Assembly (NCBI RefSeq): GCF_018402695.1 | Contig: NZ_JAGYIM010000024.1 | Location: forward strand, 1-64,000 | Source of the DNA: Arsukibacterium sp. | GTDB lineage: Bacteria; Pseudomonadota; Gammaproteobacteria; Enterobacterales; Alteromonadaceae | Direction: 5' to 3' | Length of the DNA: 64,000 nucleotides | Shown here: one piece after another, positions 26,426 through 36,378 of the stretch | Position numbering within the stretch: position 1 is the stretch's first letter | How the letters are laid out: each line of letters opens with the position of its first letter | Position numbers and translations under genes: made by a program | Notes under the pieces: model-generated | Seen by the model: only the letters and a program-made list of their open reading frames with translations | Database searches by the model: none | Told to the model about the DNA's origin: nothing

Positions 26426-26500
26426 AAAAAAAAACCTCCCAGTGGGGAGGTTTCTTGCCATTTGTGCACGCACGGCCAGTTACCTCCCCTAAGGGGTGGT
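26426..26500 (-). promoter_or_regulatory. pheA transcription attenuator
   Basis: Minus-strand RNA segments in order: segment 1 ACCACCCCT (26500-26492), segment 2 GGGGAGGT (26489-26482), segment 3 ACCTCCCC (26451-26444), segment 4 GGGAGGTTT (26440-26432) followed by a long U run. 1:2 form a hairpin around the leader stop codon; 2:3 are perfectly complementary over eight bases (antiterminator); 3:4 (26453-26445 with 26440-26432) form a nine-base terminator stem. Ribosome stalling on the Phe codons should free segment 2 to pair with 3 and allow pheA transcription. This is the classic pheA/trp layout. Confidence 0.88.
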
Positions 26501-26539
26501 AAAGCTAAAAAAACCGAGAGCGCAATTAACTGTTTTCAT
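26489..26539 (-). CDS. pheL: PheL, phenylalanine leader peptide
   Basis: A 16-codon ORF reading MKTVNCALGFFSFTTP, with three Phe codons in FFSF. The stop TAG lies inside the 1:2 hairpin. It sits between a promoter and the attenuator upstream of pheA. The sequence differs from the enteric pheL, which has seven Phe, but position and architecture are the same. Confidence 0.85.
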   Translation of the reverse strand: MKTVNCALGFFSFTTP

Positions 26540-26546
26540 CTACCGC

Positions 26547-26576
26547 ACCATAATCCGTCTGGATGGCTAAAGTCAA
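26547..26576 (-). promoter_or_regulatory. Promoter of pheL-pheA
   Basis: On the minus strand TTGACT (26576-26571), 18-base spacer, TATGGT (26552-26547). It overlaps the stop codon of the upstream acylase gene. A 17-base spacer to TTATGG is an alternative reading. Confidence 0.6.
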
Positions 26577-28921
26577 GCGGCAGGCACTAACCTTAACTGA
26601 TATTTTTTCGGCCCCGGTAAAAAGGGCAGTGCTACTTCATTTAACCAGTATTGATGATCCGCCCGGTAAAATGGTGACAGGGGATGACCTGACTGGCCTG
26701 CCGGGATAGTAAGAATACCATCCTGCTCCTGGCCAGGTGCTACAACCATGCGTTGTGACTGGCCGAAAGACGGTAGCTGTACCCGGGGCATATGGCGATC
26801 GCCGGCAAACTCAGACGCCGGCATATTCAGCCAGTCACCAATCAGCGGAATTGCACCGCTAAGCGGATGGCGGATTTTAGCCTGATTCTGTTGGCCCCAG
26901 CGACTGTCTTGCAGGCTGCCATGTTGCTGCTCCAGTTGTTGTTTACTGTCAAGTACCGCCTTTACCAGTAACTGCGACCAGTCAGAAAATCCTGCCGGCA
27001 GGGTGTCTGTCCGGCGAGCCTGCAGCATGGCCCAGGCTGGCGTTTCCAGCGGGTATTTTAAATAAGCGCTGCGACTGCCTTGCTGTTCGAGCAGAGCAGA
27101 CAAGGGTTCAAACATAAGTTCAATCACCCGTTGGCGAAATTGCTGGACCAGGGTATAGCCAATATCATCGCTGGCGGCATAGCGACCACTCTGGCTTAAC
27201 AATAAACGGTATTCAGTTAGCTGATGTTTGGCGGTAATATCGGGTGTCAGCACCTCCAGCAGCAGTTGCTGCCAGCGACTTAAAAACAGCGCGCGGTTAT
27301 CTAATTGGATCTGGTGCAGTGCCTGCTCATCCAACTGGCCCTGACTAAGCAGACTATTGCGTATTTGCTGGCCGCGGGCACCCAAATCATAGCCGCCGTT
27401 ACCCAGCAACCGATAAGCGTCGCCACCCACGCTGCGGGCATTGGCGGTCCACAACACACCAGCCTCCGGATTATAGACCCGCGGGTACTGCTCTGCGCTA
27501 AGGTTTGCTGACCAGAAATTACTGCCATCGCTCCAGTCCTGGGCGGTATCCCAGTCGTTTAATTGTCGCCCGGGCAGAGGCCCCAATGGGGTCCAGCCAA
27601 TATTGCCATCTTTATCGGCCACCAACAGATTCTGGGTTGGAATGCCGGTAATGGCGCCCAGCGCTAATGCTTGCTCTGTGCTTTTACTGGTTTCTAACTT
27701 AAGCAAATTAAAGTTTACTGCATTAGGATCATACGCCACCCAGCGTAAGGCAAATGTATGGTCGCCATAATTGATAAACGGCCCCCACTGCGTTTCCTGC
27801 AACTGTAGCGAGTAATCTTCAGCACCTTTAATTTTAATCGTCTCATAGTAATTTTGCAGCGGTTGCCAGCCTTGCTCACTCAGATAAGCTTTACCATCCT
27901 CAGACAGTTGCAGTTTAATTAAATCGTGCCAGTCTGCGGTGCTGTTGGTAAAGCCCCAGGCAATGTGGCCATTGCTGCCAACTACAATTGCCGGTGCGCC
28001 AGCCAGGCTTAGGCCCGTTACCTGTTGCCAGTCGTTATTTTCCCGCCAGTTCAGTTGCACTTTATACCAAGTACCGGGTGCTCTGATGGTTAAATGCATA
28101 TCGTTGGCTACGATTGCTTTGCCATGGCTGGTCAACCGGCCCATTACCGCCATATTATTACTGCCCAAATCCGCACTGTCTTTCGGGGTACATTCTTTAC
28201 AAGTACCGGCAGTGCGTAATACCTCCGGATAGGGAGCATCAGGCAGGCTTACCGGCGTCACTTCTGAGTTATCAATTGCCGCCTGCCAGTCGCTGCTGTG
28301 CTGTTGCAGAAACTTAAACCAGGGCTCTGGTATCGCCTGGCGTAATACCGTCATGGCATATTCATCCCGGCCCAATTTACCCTGCAATTCCAGATACATA
28401 TTATAAATAACCAGAATAGAATCGGTTTCCTGCCATAAGACAGGGTCTGTTCCGAGTAAGGTGTATTCAAAAGGGGCAGTGCCAAGCGACGCCAGGCCAT
28501 CATTAACGCCGCGGCTGTACGCACTGAGAACTTGTAAGTCTGCCGCAGCAAATGCTCCCAGAGTGTTTACCGCGCGCTCAGCGAAGCGGTGACGACGCCG
28601 TTCAATATCGGTGGCCAGCGCCCGTTCACCAAATAACTCGGCAAGGGTGCCAGCAGCGTTACGCCTGGCCAGGTCCATCTGAAAAAAACGCTCCTGAGCG
28701 TGCGCAAACCCCATACCATAAGCTGCATCATTACGGTCGGCGGCGGTAATGCTCAGATAACCCAGAGCATCGCGGTCAAGATTAACCGGATTGGCCACGG
28801 CCGCCGGGTACTCGCCCTGATACTGCGGTAAACTGAGCCTTAACCAGAAATAACCGCTAACAGCTACCCCAAAAACAATTACTATGGTTGTCAGCAGCAG
28901 CCATTTAATTCCTTTCATCAT
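26573..28921 (-). CDS. Penicillin acylase family (Ntn-hydrolase) membrane-anchored amidase
   Basis: 782-residue precursor of an N-terminal nucleophile hydrolase; relatives cleave penicillin G, acyl-homoserine lactones or other N-acyl amides in the periplasm. A hydrophobic N-terminus at about 6-27 is a signal anchor. The alpha-chain region contains RDALGYLSITAADRNDAAYGMGFAHAQERFFQMDLARR. Autocleavage is predicted between G253 and S254 in DLGSNNMAV, giving Ser254 as nucleophile; the family asparagine and downstream blocks AWGFTNSTADWHDL and HMPRVQLPSFGQSQRMVV follow. A CKEC pair near 241-244 just before the cut is unusual. Substrate cannot be told from sequence; quorum-signal degradation is only one possibility. 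Confidence 0.88.
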   Translation of the reverse strand: MMKGIKWLLLTTIVIVFGVAVSGYFWLRLSLPQYQGEYPAAVANPVNLDRDALGYLSITAADRNDAAYGMGFAHAQERFFQMDLARRNAAGTLAELFGERALATDIERRRHRFAERAVNTLGAFAAADLQVLSAYSRGVNDGLASLGTAPFEYTLLGTDPVLWQETDSILVIYNMYLELQGKLGRDEYAMTVLRQAIPEPWFKFLQQHSSDWQAAIDNSEVTPVSLPDAPYPEVLRTAGTCKECTPKDSADLGSNNMAVMGRLTSHGKAIVANDMHLTIRAPGTWYKVQLNWRENNDWQQVTGLSLAGAPAIVVGSNGHIAWGFTNSTADWHDLIKLQLSEDGKAYLSEQGWQPLQNYYETIKIKGAEDYSLQLQETQWGPFINYGDHTFALRWVAYDPNAVNFNLLKLETSKSTEQALALGAITGIPTQNLLVADKDGNIGWTPLGPLPGRQLNDWDTAQDWSDGSNFWSANLSAEQYPRVYNPEAGVLWTANARSVGGDAYRLLGNGGYDLGARGQQIRNSLLSQGQLDEQALHQIQLDNRALFLSRWQQLLLEVLTPDITAKHQLTEYRLLLSQSGRYAASDDIGYTLVQQFRQRVIELMFEPLSALLEQQGSRSAYLKYPLETPAWAMLQARRTDTLPAGFSDWSQLLVKAVLDSKQQLEQQHGSLQDSRWGQQNQAKIRHPLSGAIPLIGDWLNMPASEFAGDRHMPRVQLPSFGQSQRMVVAPGQEQDGILTIPAGQSGHPLSPFYRADHQYWLNEVALPFLPGPKKYQLRLVPAA

Positions 28922-28972
28922 CTTGATCCGCTATCATAAAATCAAAAAGTTAGCATAGCAGGAGCACTCCAG

Positions 28973-29623
28973 ATGGCGCAAAGAATAAAAGTATGGGATG
29001 GCGCAGTACGGTTTTTCCACTGGGCTATGGTTTTGCTGGTAGCCGGACTTTGGTTCAGTGGCTCTGAGGGTTATATTGTCGTGCATCAAATACTGGCTTA
29101 TTGCCTGGCGTCGTTACTGATTGCCCGGATAATTTGGGGAATTTGGGGTAGCGAGACCGCCAGGTTCAGCCAGTTTGCCGCCAGTCCGCAAGCTGCTATT
29201 AAATACCTGGGCAATGCGCGGCCGGTAGTGGGCCATAATCCGGCGTCTTCTTATATGATATTTACCCTGATGACGTTGTTGTTGCTGCAGATAATCAGCG
29301 GCCTGGCCACCTTTGATAATAGCTATATGAGCGATGGCCCTTTGGTGGCATTGTTGCCGGCCAGTTGGGTTGATCTGGCATCTGCCATCCATAAGCTTAA
29401 TATTGATATTATTCTGATTTTGGTCACGGTACATATTGGCTTTGCGCTGTGGCATAGCTGGCGCCATGATAATGTCATTAAAACCATGGTTACCGGCACC
29501 GCAAAGTTAAACAATGTGCCCCAGCCTGTAATGCAGGCCAGTTGGCGTTTTTTTGTCATGCTGGCAGTGTTTTTGCTTATCCTGTATTACTGGCAGGGCA
29601 GGATGTTACTGGCGCTGCTGTAA
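28973..29623 (+). CDS. Cytochrome b561-type membrane cytochrome (Ni/Fe-hydrogenase b-subunit family)
   Basis: Inner-membrane di-heme b-type cytochrome of 216 residues with four main hydrophobic helices plus a fifth near the C-terminus. Candidate heme ligands are His16 (RFFHWAM), the His in VVHQILAY, and two His in IHKLNIDIILILVTVHIGFALWH. Such proteins pass electrons from the quinone pool to periplasmic c-type cytochromes. A cytochrome c'-like gene converges with it 34 bases downstream, a common pairing in this group. The physiological donor and acceptor are unknown. Confidence 0.85.
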   Translation: MAQRIKVWDGAVRFFHWAMVLLVAGLWFSGSEGYIVVHQILAYCLASLLIARIIWGIWGSETARFSQFAASPQAAIKYLGNARPVVGHNPASSYMIFTLMTLLLLQIISGLATFDNSYMSDGPLVALLPASWVDLASAIHKLNIDIILILVTVHIGFALWHSWRHDNVIKTMVTGTAKLNNVPQPVMQASWRFFVMLAVFLLILYYWQGRMLLALL

Positions 29624-29657
29624 CTACAGCGCCACAACGATGTTATTGTCTGCAGTT

Positions 29658-30110
29658 CTACTCTTTATAATTGTCGTGGCAGGCTTTGCAGTTGCGGGCA
29701 AAGTTGCCAAACGCCTTGCGCAATTCATTTTTGTCGCCGGTGGTCGCGGCAGCTTGTAAGCTGCTGGCATCGGCGGCCAGCTTCTCGCCACGTTTTAGAA
29801 AATCATCCAGGTTTTTCCAGATGTCAGCTTTAGCATCGCCTCCTCCCTGCTCGGTGCCGGCAACCTGAAAGGCTTCCCAGGGTAAGGTGGTAACCAAAAC
29901 TAACGCGTCTGCCCGTTTTTGAACCCTGGCCGCGTCATAAGGCACCTCACCTTTTATCATCTCATTGATATCCGCCATATTATGCCGGATAAGCTGAAAG
30001 GCAGCCTGGCGGTACTTTACCGCATCCTTGGCATCGGTAAAGGCAGTTGCCGCCATTAAAGGCGCGGAAATAATCAGGGCAGCAAGGCCGGCAAACAGGG
30101 CTTTTTTCAT
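29658..30110 (-). CDS. Cytochrome c' (c-type cytochrome with C-terminal heme)
   Basis: Periplasmic four-helix-bundle cytochrome of 150 residues. From the ATG at 30110 the N-terminus MKKALFAGLAALIISAPLMAA is a signal peptide; an upstream ATG at 30143 would give a charged leader and is not used. The single heme site CKACH is at 141-145, at the C-terminus as in the cytochrome c' family, with YRQAAFQLIRHNMADINEMIKGEVPYDAARVQKRA as helix 1-2. Members bind NO or transfer electrons. Partner may be the adjacent cytochrome b561. Confidence 0.88.
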   Translation of the reverse strand: MKKALFAGLAALIISAPLMAATAFTDAKDAVKYRQAAFQLIRHNMADINEMIKGEVPYDAARVQKRADALVLVTTLPWEAFQVAGTEQGGGDAKADIWKNLDDFLKRGEKLAADASSLQAAATTGDKNELRKAFGNFARNCKACHDNYKE

Positions 30111-30227
30111 TTGTTCATTCTCTTTTGTTGGTTTTGCATGCAATAATGATAAGGTAATTACAATAGCACTCGGCTAAAGTCTGTTGTACCAGACTGAATT
30201 TATTATAACAATAGCAAGGTCCCGTCA

Positions 30228-33192
30228 TTGAAGGATGTAAACACTAAACCAACAGGGATGAACTCGCTGGGTCTTAAATTCTCAGTTGTTGTGTTTATTG
30301 CTATAACTTTGGCAGGGTTGGTGTTTGCTTACGCAGTACTATGGCTACAAGAGCAAGCCCTGTCAGAGCAACAATTGGCTGCAGTGCAACGAACGGCCAA
30401 AAATTATGCGCGCCAGTTAAACACTCAACTGGATGACAAAGAAGAAGCGGCGATATTAGCCAGTCAGGTAATAGGTCGTTATTTAACTGAGCAACGCCGT
30501 GCTGCTGGCAATATACCCCGGCCAGATCGCGATAATATGGTGCGACAGCAGGACAGTTTCTCCGCTGCAGCTATTCCTGCTGCAAACCTTAACACCAATA
30601 CTTCTTTGTTATTCAGCCACAGTCAGCTGTTGTGGCAACAATTATCGCCATTGATGTTGCAGCAGTTCTCGGCGTTTTATTTTGTCAGTGCACATCAATT
30701 TGTCAGAGTTGCCCCGGCCGACTTATTACAACAATTTAGTCCACAACATGATTTAACTGCTGACTTATTTTATCAGGAAGCCATCCCTGAAAATAACCCC
30801 GCGAAATTACCGCGTTGGACACCGGTTTATTATCATCCTATCTGGCAAGAGTGGGTTATCAGCATTTTGGTGCCCGTTTACGTTAAAGAGCAGTTTATCG
30901 GGGTAAGTGTTGCAGACCTGGAATTAAGTGAACTGACCGGCAATATCAGCAATATTGGTTACTGGAGTCGTCATACTCAAACTCTGCTGTTTGATGCAGC
31001 TGGTCAGGCAGTTACTTCACCGGGCGACATAAACATCAGCCCGGTCGCAGGAAATACACTTTATCCGGGAGAGCCAATAACCCAACCTGCGCTACGTGAA
31101 CATATCAGGCAAACATTGCAGCCGTCGCTGCCGGCAGACGTAAGTGCAGACCACAAGTATTTGTTTGCAGCGGCCCCGTTGAAACATCTGAACTGGCACG
31201 CAGCAGTGTACGTCGACAAAGCAGAGGTGATGGCTACCCTCAAGCAATTCCGCGGTCATGTGGTTGTCATTTTTATTGCGGTAGCCGTCGCGCTGGCTGC
31301 CTTGCTGCATTTAATAAGTTATCAGTTTGTATTAAAACGCTTAAACCGGTTATCCGGGGCCGTGGTTAAGCTGAGCCGTGGTGATATCCAGCAAGTAAGT
31401 TTAGATAACAAGAAAGATGAAATTGGTGTGTTAAACCGGGCCTTTACCGGTATGTCTGCTGAGATTGCCCAACTGGTAACGGGGCTGAATGCCCGGATAG
31501 CAGAAAAAGAACAAGCAGAGCGGGCCGCCCGTAAGCTAAGTAAAGCCGTATCGTTCTCCAGTTCAGGTATTCTGCTGACTGACCCACACCTGAATATCGA
31601 GTATCTCAACCCCTTTCTGACCGATTTGCTCGGGTGTGATGAGCGAAGTGTAGTGGATCAGCCACTTAACATGCTGCTGGCAGATGAAATGGAGCAGCTC
31701 AGCGCTGAGATAACGCAGACATTGCATGAGCGCCAGCACTGGCGGGGCGATATTTTACTGCAGCACCAAAAGCTGCCCGCCAGACAATTCTGGGTATCGC
31801 TGGCAATTGCCCCTATCCGGGACGAGATCGGCACGTTACTGAATTACGTCTGCGCTATGCAGGATATTTCTTTTATTAAGCAAAGCCAGAAGCAAATGGA
31901 GCATCTGGCTTATTACGACATTCTAACCGGGCTGGCCAACCGGAGTTATTTCCGGGATCAGCTGCGTAAAGCCATTGCCATGGCGCATCGTGGCTATTAC
32001 AATTTTGCGCTGTTGTATTTTGACTTAGATGAGTTTAAACGGATCAACGACACCCTTGGTCACGATGCCGGGGATGAGCTGTTAAAAGAAGTCGCCAGAC
32101 GGTTAACGTCGCGCTTGCGCGAGGAAGATACCATAGCGCGGCTGGGTGGCGATGAATTCGCGGTTATTCTCAGCGGTATAAAGAGACCGTCAGCAGGCAT
32201 CAACCATTGCCGCTAATTTGCAACAGGCGTTTCATGAGCCGGTTAAACTGGGGCACCATGATGTTGCTATCAGTGCCAGTATTGGTATTACCGTAGCGCC
32301 GGAAGATGCTTCAGAAGAAGAACTGCTGTTAAAGCATGCTGATTTGGCGATGTATGAAGCCAAGGCTCGCGGTAAAAATACCTTCCACTTTTTCAGTCAG
32401 GATTTAAATGATGCAGCCAACGAGCGGCTGCAAATTGAAAATCAGCTTCGTGAAGCCATTCGTGAAAATCAGTTCTTACTGTATTTTCAACCCAAAGTGG
32501 ATATTCGCACCGAAATCATTACCGGCTACGAAACCCTGATCCGCTGGCTGCGCCCGGATAATACCCTGGTGCCACCAGCTAAGTTTATCCCGGTAGCGGA
32601 AAGTACCGGTCTGATTGTGCAGATTGGCGAGTGGATAATCTGGGAGGCCTGCCGTTTTCTGGCCCGCCAGCAGAGCAGGGGCTATGACGTGACCTTGTCA
32701 ATCAACTTATCAGTGCGTCAGTTTAATGATCAGGACTTGCCGTTAATTGTCGAGCGGATATTAAAACGAACCGGGGTAAAACCGCGGGCGGTGATCTTTG
32801 AAATTACCGAAAGTATGCTGATGGGCGATACCGATGCGGCTATTAACCAGTTAAATCAGTTAAAACGTCTCGGCGTGTCTTTATCTATTGATGACTTTGG
32901 TACAGGCTATTCATCACTGAGTTATTTAAAACGCTTTCCGGTTGATGAACTGAAAATAGACCGTTCTTTCGTTAAAGATATACCTCAGGATCGCAACGAC
33001 ATGGATATTGTCGCCGCGATTATCGCCATGGCCCAGAAAATGAATCTGCGCGTTGTCGCTGAAGGCGTGGAAACCGCCCAGCAAGTGGAATTCCTGCGCA
33101 ATAATGGTTGCTTTGAAGTGCAGGGCTATTTTTACAGCATGCCGTTGGCCGAACAGGAGCTTAGCCAGCTTAATTACACAGTTAACACCTAA
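30228..33192 (+). pseudogene. Membrane GGDEF/EAL c-di-GMP protein, split by one frameshift
   Basis: Sensor protein for cyclic-di-GMP turnover. ORF 1 (30228-32216) has a TM helix at about 15-38, a periplasmic sensor domain to about 335, a second TM, HAMP (about 365-415), PAS (about 435-550) and most of a GGDEF domain with GGDEF intact at 640-644. It then runs out in a nonsense tail. ORF 2 (from 32218) continues the GGDEF domain (ASIGITVAPEDAS, HADLAMYEAKARGKN) and a complete EAL domain with ETL replacing EAL, LSVRQF, DDFGTGYSSLSYLKRFPVDELKIDRSF and EGVET. Removing one A near 32180-32186 joins them as GIKDRQQASTIAANLQQAFHEP, about 988 residues. Start is TTG 30228 or ATG 30258. Sequence error or recent mutation. 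Confidence 0.85.
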
Positions 33193-33234
33193 ATATAATT
33201 AATACCTAAAATACAATAAAATCAGGAAACGTTT

Positions 33235-36200
33235 ATGACACCAGCTCGCCTGTCCATGTTCAGCATGGCTCTGCTTGGTGCTTTTTGCACAGGTAGTATT
33301 GCCGACCAGACTTCACCGCAATTAGGGATCCGCGATAAAACGCCGAACCGGGTTGCTTTAATCAACGCCACCGTAGTCTCTGAGCCAGGGAAAACCCTGC
33401 CATCAGCCATGGTGTTAATTCGTGACGGTAAAATTGAAAACGTCACTAGTAACATTCAGGTTCCTGACGGCTATCAGACCATCGATTTAACGGGGTATCA
33501 CCTGTATCCGGGTTTTATTGACCCATACAGCCAGTACGGTGTGCCTGAGGCCGGTAAAACAGAAGGGTTCCGCTTTGGTGGAAAACCAGTTTATGACAAT
33601 GAACGGGTGGGTGGCAATGCTGCTAATGGCGCGATTCACGCGCAGCAGCGCTGGGCAGATCTGTTTAAACCCGATGCAAAAGCAGCCGATGAACTGCTGC
33701 AACAAGGCTTTACCGTGGTGCAGGCTGCACGCCATGACGGTATTTTCCGGGGAACTGGTTTTGTGGCCTCATTAGATCAGGGTCTGCCAAACGACCTGAT
33801 CCTGAAAGCTGAAAGCCAGCAATTTATGTCATTCAGTAAAGGCAGCTCTAAACAAAGCTATCCGTCATCGCTGATGGGCAGTATTGCGCTTATTCGCCAG
33901 ACCTTTGCCGATGCCAACTGGTACCAGGCGGCCCATAGCAAAGACGACTTCCGCTTCGTCAGCGGCGGGGTTGAGTACAATGCCGCCCTGGCCAGTGTAG
34001 CTGGCGCCTCGCAACGTGGGGTGCTGTTTGACACCAGCGACGAGCGGGCTTTACTGCGGGCAGATAAATTACTGGCCGAGTTTAATATTAGTAACGCGGC
34101 TATTCTGGGCTCGGGCCATGAATATAATCGGCTGGCCGATGTAAAAGCCAGTGGCCGGACTCTGGTGTTGCCACTTAATTTTCCAGCGGCACCGGAAGTG
34201 ACTCTACCGGATCAACATATCGATGTCAGCCTGGCCGATCTGCGCCATTGGGAGCGGGCGGCGGCTAACCCGGCGGCGCTGGCTGAGGCAGGGGTGCGTT
34301 TTGCCCTGACCAGCCATGGCCTGAAGAAAAAAGAAGACTTCTTACCCAACCTGCGTACCGCTGTTAAACATGGCCTGAGCCAGCAACAGGCGTTGGCAGC
34401 ATTAACCACTGTGCCCGCCAACATGCTGGGCCTGGATCAGCAGCTGGGTAAAATTGCCAGTGGTTATCAGGCCGATATCGTGGTCAGCCGGGGTGATCTG
34501 TTCGCTGACGGTGAAATTGTCGCCAGCTGGTTACGAGGCAAGCTGCGTGAGTTTACGCCCCTTGCCGCCCCGCAGTTTGCCGGCAATTATCAGTTGGATG
34601 TGGCAGGCAACAATTTTGAATTAAGCCTCAGCGGCCATGCCCCGAAAGTTAAGGGCGAGCTTAAACTGGCTGAACAGAAAGTAGAACTGAAACATCTGGT
34701 GGTACAGGGCCAGAATCTGCAATTCAGTGCACCGCTTGAAAAGTTAACCGGTACAACTGAAGTTGCCCAGTTCAGCGGCACGTTGCGGGGGAGCTCGCTC
34801 GCCGGCCGCTGGCAACAAGCTGATGGCAGCCAGTTGGCCGTAAGCGCCGAACGGACTGCCGCGCCGGCGGCTAAGCCTGAAGCGGAAAAAGGCCCTGCGC
34901 CGATGGTGTCGAAGCTGACCTATCCAAACCGGGCATTTGGTCGGGAAAACTTGCCTCAGCAGCAAAATCTGCATATTAAAAATGCCACCCTGTGGACAGC
35001 AACCGAGCAAGGGGTATTAGCAAACACCGATATTATTGTCCGTGATGGCAAAATAAGCCGGATTGGTCAGCAGCTTAGCACGCCGCGGGGTTACACCGTA
35101 ATTGATGGTAAGGATCTGCATGTGACGCCCGGCATTATTGATGAGCACTCACATATTGCCACCGAGCAGGGCGTTAATGAAGGCAGCCACGCTAACACTG
35201 CTGAAGTTCACATCGGTGATGTGGTTAACCCGGATGATATTAATATTTACCGTGGTTTAGCGGGTGGCGTTACCACAGTACAATTGCTGCACGGCAGTGC
35301 CAACCCCATCGGTGGCCAGGCCCAGATTATCAGCCTGCGTTGGGGCGAGTCGGCTGAAGGTATGAAGTTTGCCGGTGCCCCGGGCAGCATTAAGTTTGCT
35401 TTGGGTGAAAACGTTAAACAAGCAAACTGGGGTAGCGAGTTTACCAGCCGCTATCCGCAAAGCCGGATTGGGGTCGATACCTTTATCCGTGACAACTTCC
35501 AGGCGGCAAAAGAGTATCAGGCCAGCTGGCAGGCATACAACAAGCTGTCGAAGCGGCAGCAGGGTAAAGTGCAGGCGCCACGGCGTGATTATCAGTTAGA
35601 CACGCTGGTCGAAATTATCGAAGGTAAACGGCATATCCATACGCACTCTTATGTGGCGTCAGAAATTTTAATGCTGATTGAAGTAGCGGAAGAAATGGGC
35701 TTTAACATTCAGACCTTTACCCATATTTTGGAAGGTTACAAAGTTGCCAGCGAAATGCAGAAACATGGTGCCAGCGTATCGACTTTTGCCGACTGGTGGG
35801 GCTTTAAAATGGAAGTGAATGATGCTATCCCCACTAACACGTGTCTGATGCACGAACAGGGGCTGTTAGTTAGTGTTAACTCTGATGATCCGGGCCTGCT
35901 GCGCCGGTTAAATCAGGAAGCGGCTAAATCACCGATGTACTGTGGTATGGACGAACATGACGCCTTGAAAATGGTGACCATCAACCCGGCTAAACAGCTG
36001 AAAATTGATGACAAAGTGGGCTCGCTGGCCGAGGGTAAGCAAGCTGATTTAGTGTTATGGGACGGCCATCCGTTGTCGGTATATGCTCAGGTTCAGCAAA
36101 CCTGGATTGCCGGTGCACGTTATTTTGACCGCAGTGAAGATCTGGCGCTGCGCTCTGCTCAGGATGCTGAAAAACAGCAGCTGATCCAAAAAGTGCTGAC

Positions 36201-36363
36201 TGCAGGTGATTCTGCCCGCAATGGCGTTGCCAATGGTTATAAGCAGGACGATCCGGTATGGCATTGTGAGGACAATGCTGACTGGTTACAACTGCGCTTC
36301 GGCCAGCATAGCGACCATGCCGGCCATGCGCATACCAGCAACCATCAGTATCTGCAGCATTAG
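33235..36363 (+). CDS. Exported double-domain amidohydrolase
   Basis: 1042-residue secreted protein made of two amidohydrolase-superfamily halves. A signal peptide covers about 1-23 (..MALLGAFCTGSIAD). The first half (about 38-440) keeps the fold frame (LYPGFIDP, ALTTVPANMLGLDQQLGKIASGYQADIVV) but Tyr98 and Gln100 occupy the HxH metal positions, so it is probably inactive. A beta-rich linker with alternating polar strands spans about 445-545. The second half (about 570-990) has HSH at 638-640, HTHSYVASEIL, FTHILEGYKV and VNSDDPG, a plausible metal site. AGGAAAC precedes the ATG. Relatives occur in Shewanella and Xanthomonas; substrate unknown. Followed 15 bases later by a second amidohydrolase-like gene. 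Confidence 0.87.
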   Translation: MTPARLSMFSMALLGAFCTGSIADQTSPQLGIRDKTPNRVALINATVVSEPGKTLPSAMVLIRDGKIENVTSNIQVPDGYQTIDLTGYHLYPGFIDPYSQYGVPEAGKTEGFRFGGKPVYDNERVGGNAANGAIHAQQRWADLFKPDAKAADELLQQGFTVVQAARHDGIFRGTGFVASLDQGLPNDLILKAESQQFMSFSKGSSKQSYPSSLMGSIALIRQTFADANWYQAAHSKDDFRFVSGGVEYNAALASVAGASQRGVLFDTSDERALLRADKLLAEFNISNAAILGSGHEYNRLADVKASGRTLVLPLNFPAAPEVTLPDQHIDVSLADLRHWERAAANPAALAEAGVRFALTSHGLKKKEDFLPNLRTAVKHGLSQQQALAALTTVPANMLGLDQQLGKIASGYQADIVVSRGDLFADGEIVASWLRGKLREFTPLAAPQFAGNYQLDVAGNNFELSLSGHAPKVKGELKLAEQKVELKHLVVQGQNLQFSAPLEKLTGTTEVAQFSGTLRGSSLAGRWQQADGSQLAVSAERTAAPAAKPEAEKGPAPMVSKLTYPNRAFGRENLPQQQNLHIKNATLWTATEQGVLANTDIIVRDGKISRIGQQLSTPRGYTVIDGKDLHVTPGIIDEHSHIATEQGVNEGSHANTAEVHIGDVVNPDDINIYRGLAGGVTTVQLLHGSANPIGGQAQIISLRWGESAEGMKFAGAPGSIKFALGENVKQANWGSEFTSRYPQSRIGVDTFIRDNFQAAKEYQASWQAYNKLSKRQQGKVQAPRRDYQLDTLVEIIEGKRHIHTHSYVASEILMLIEVAEEMGFNIQTFTHILEGYKVASEMQKHGASVSTFADWWGFKMEVNDAIPTNTCLMHEQGLLVSVNSDDPGLLRRLNQEAAKSPMYCGMDEHDALKMVTINPAKQLKIDDKVGSLAEGKQADLVLWDGHPLSVYAQVQQTWIAGARYFDRSEDLALRSAQDAEKQQLIQKVLTAGDSARNGVANGYKQDDPVWHCEDNADWLQLRFGQHSDHAGHAHTSNHQYLQH

Positions 36364-36378
36364 GGAGTAGCATAAGCG

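Noticed and set aside
35990-36373. 127-residue minus-strand ORF at the amidohydrolase junction
   Set aside because: Lies opposite conserved C-terminal amidohydrolase codons; histidine/glutamine-rich composition is typical of a shadow frame.
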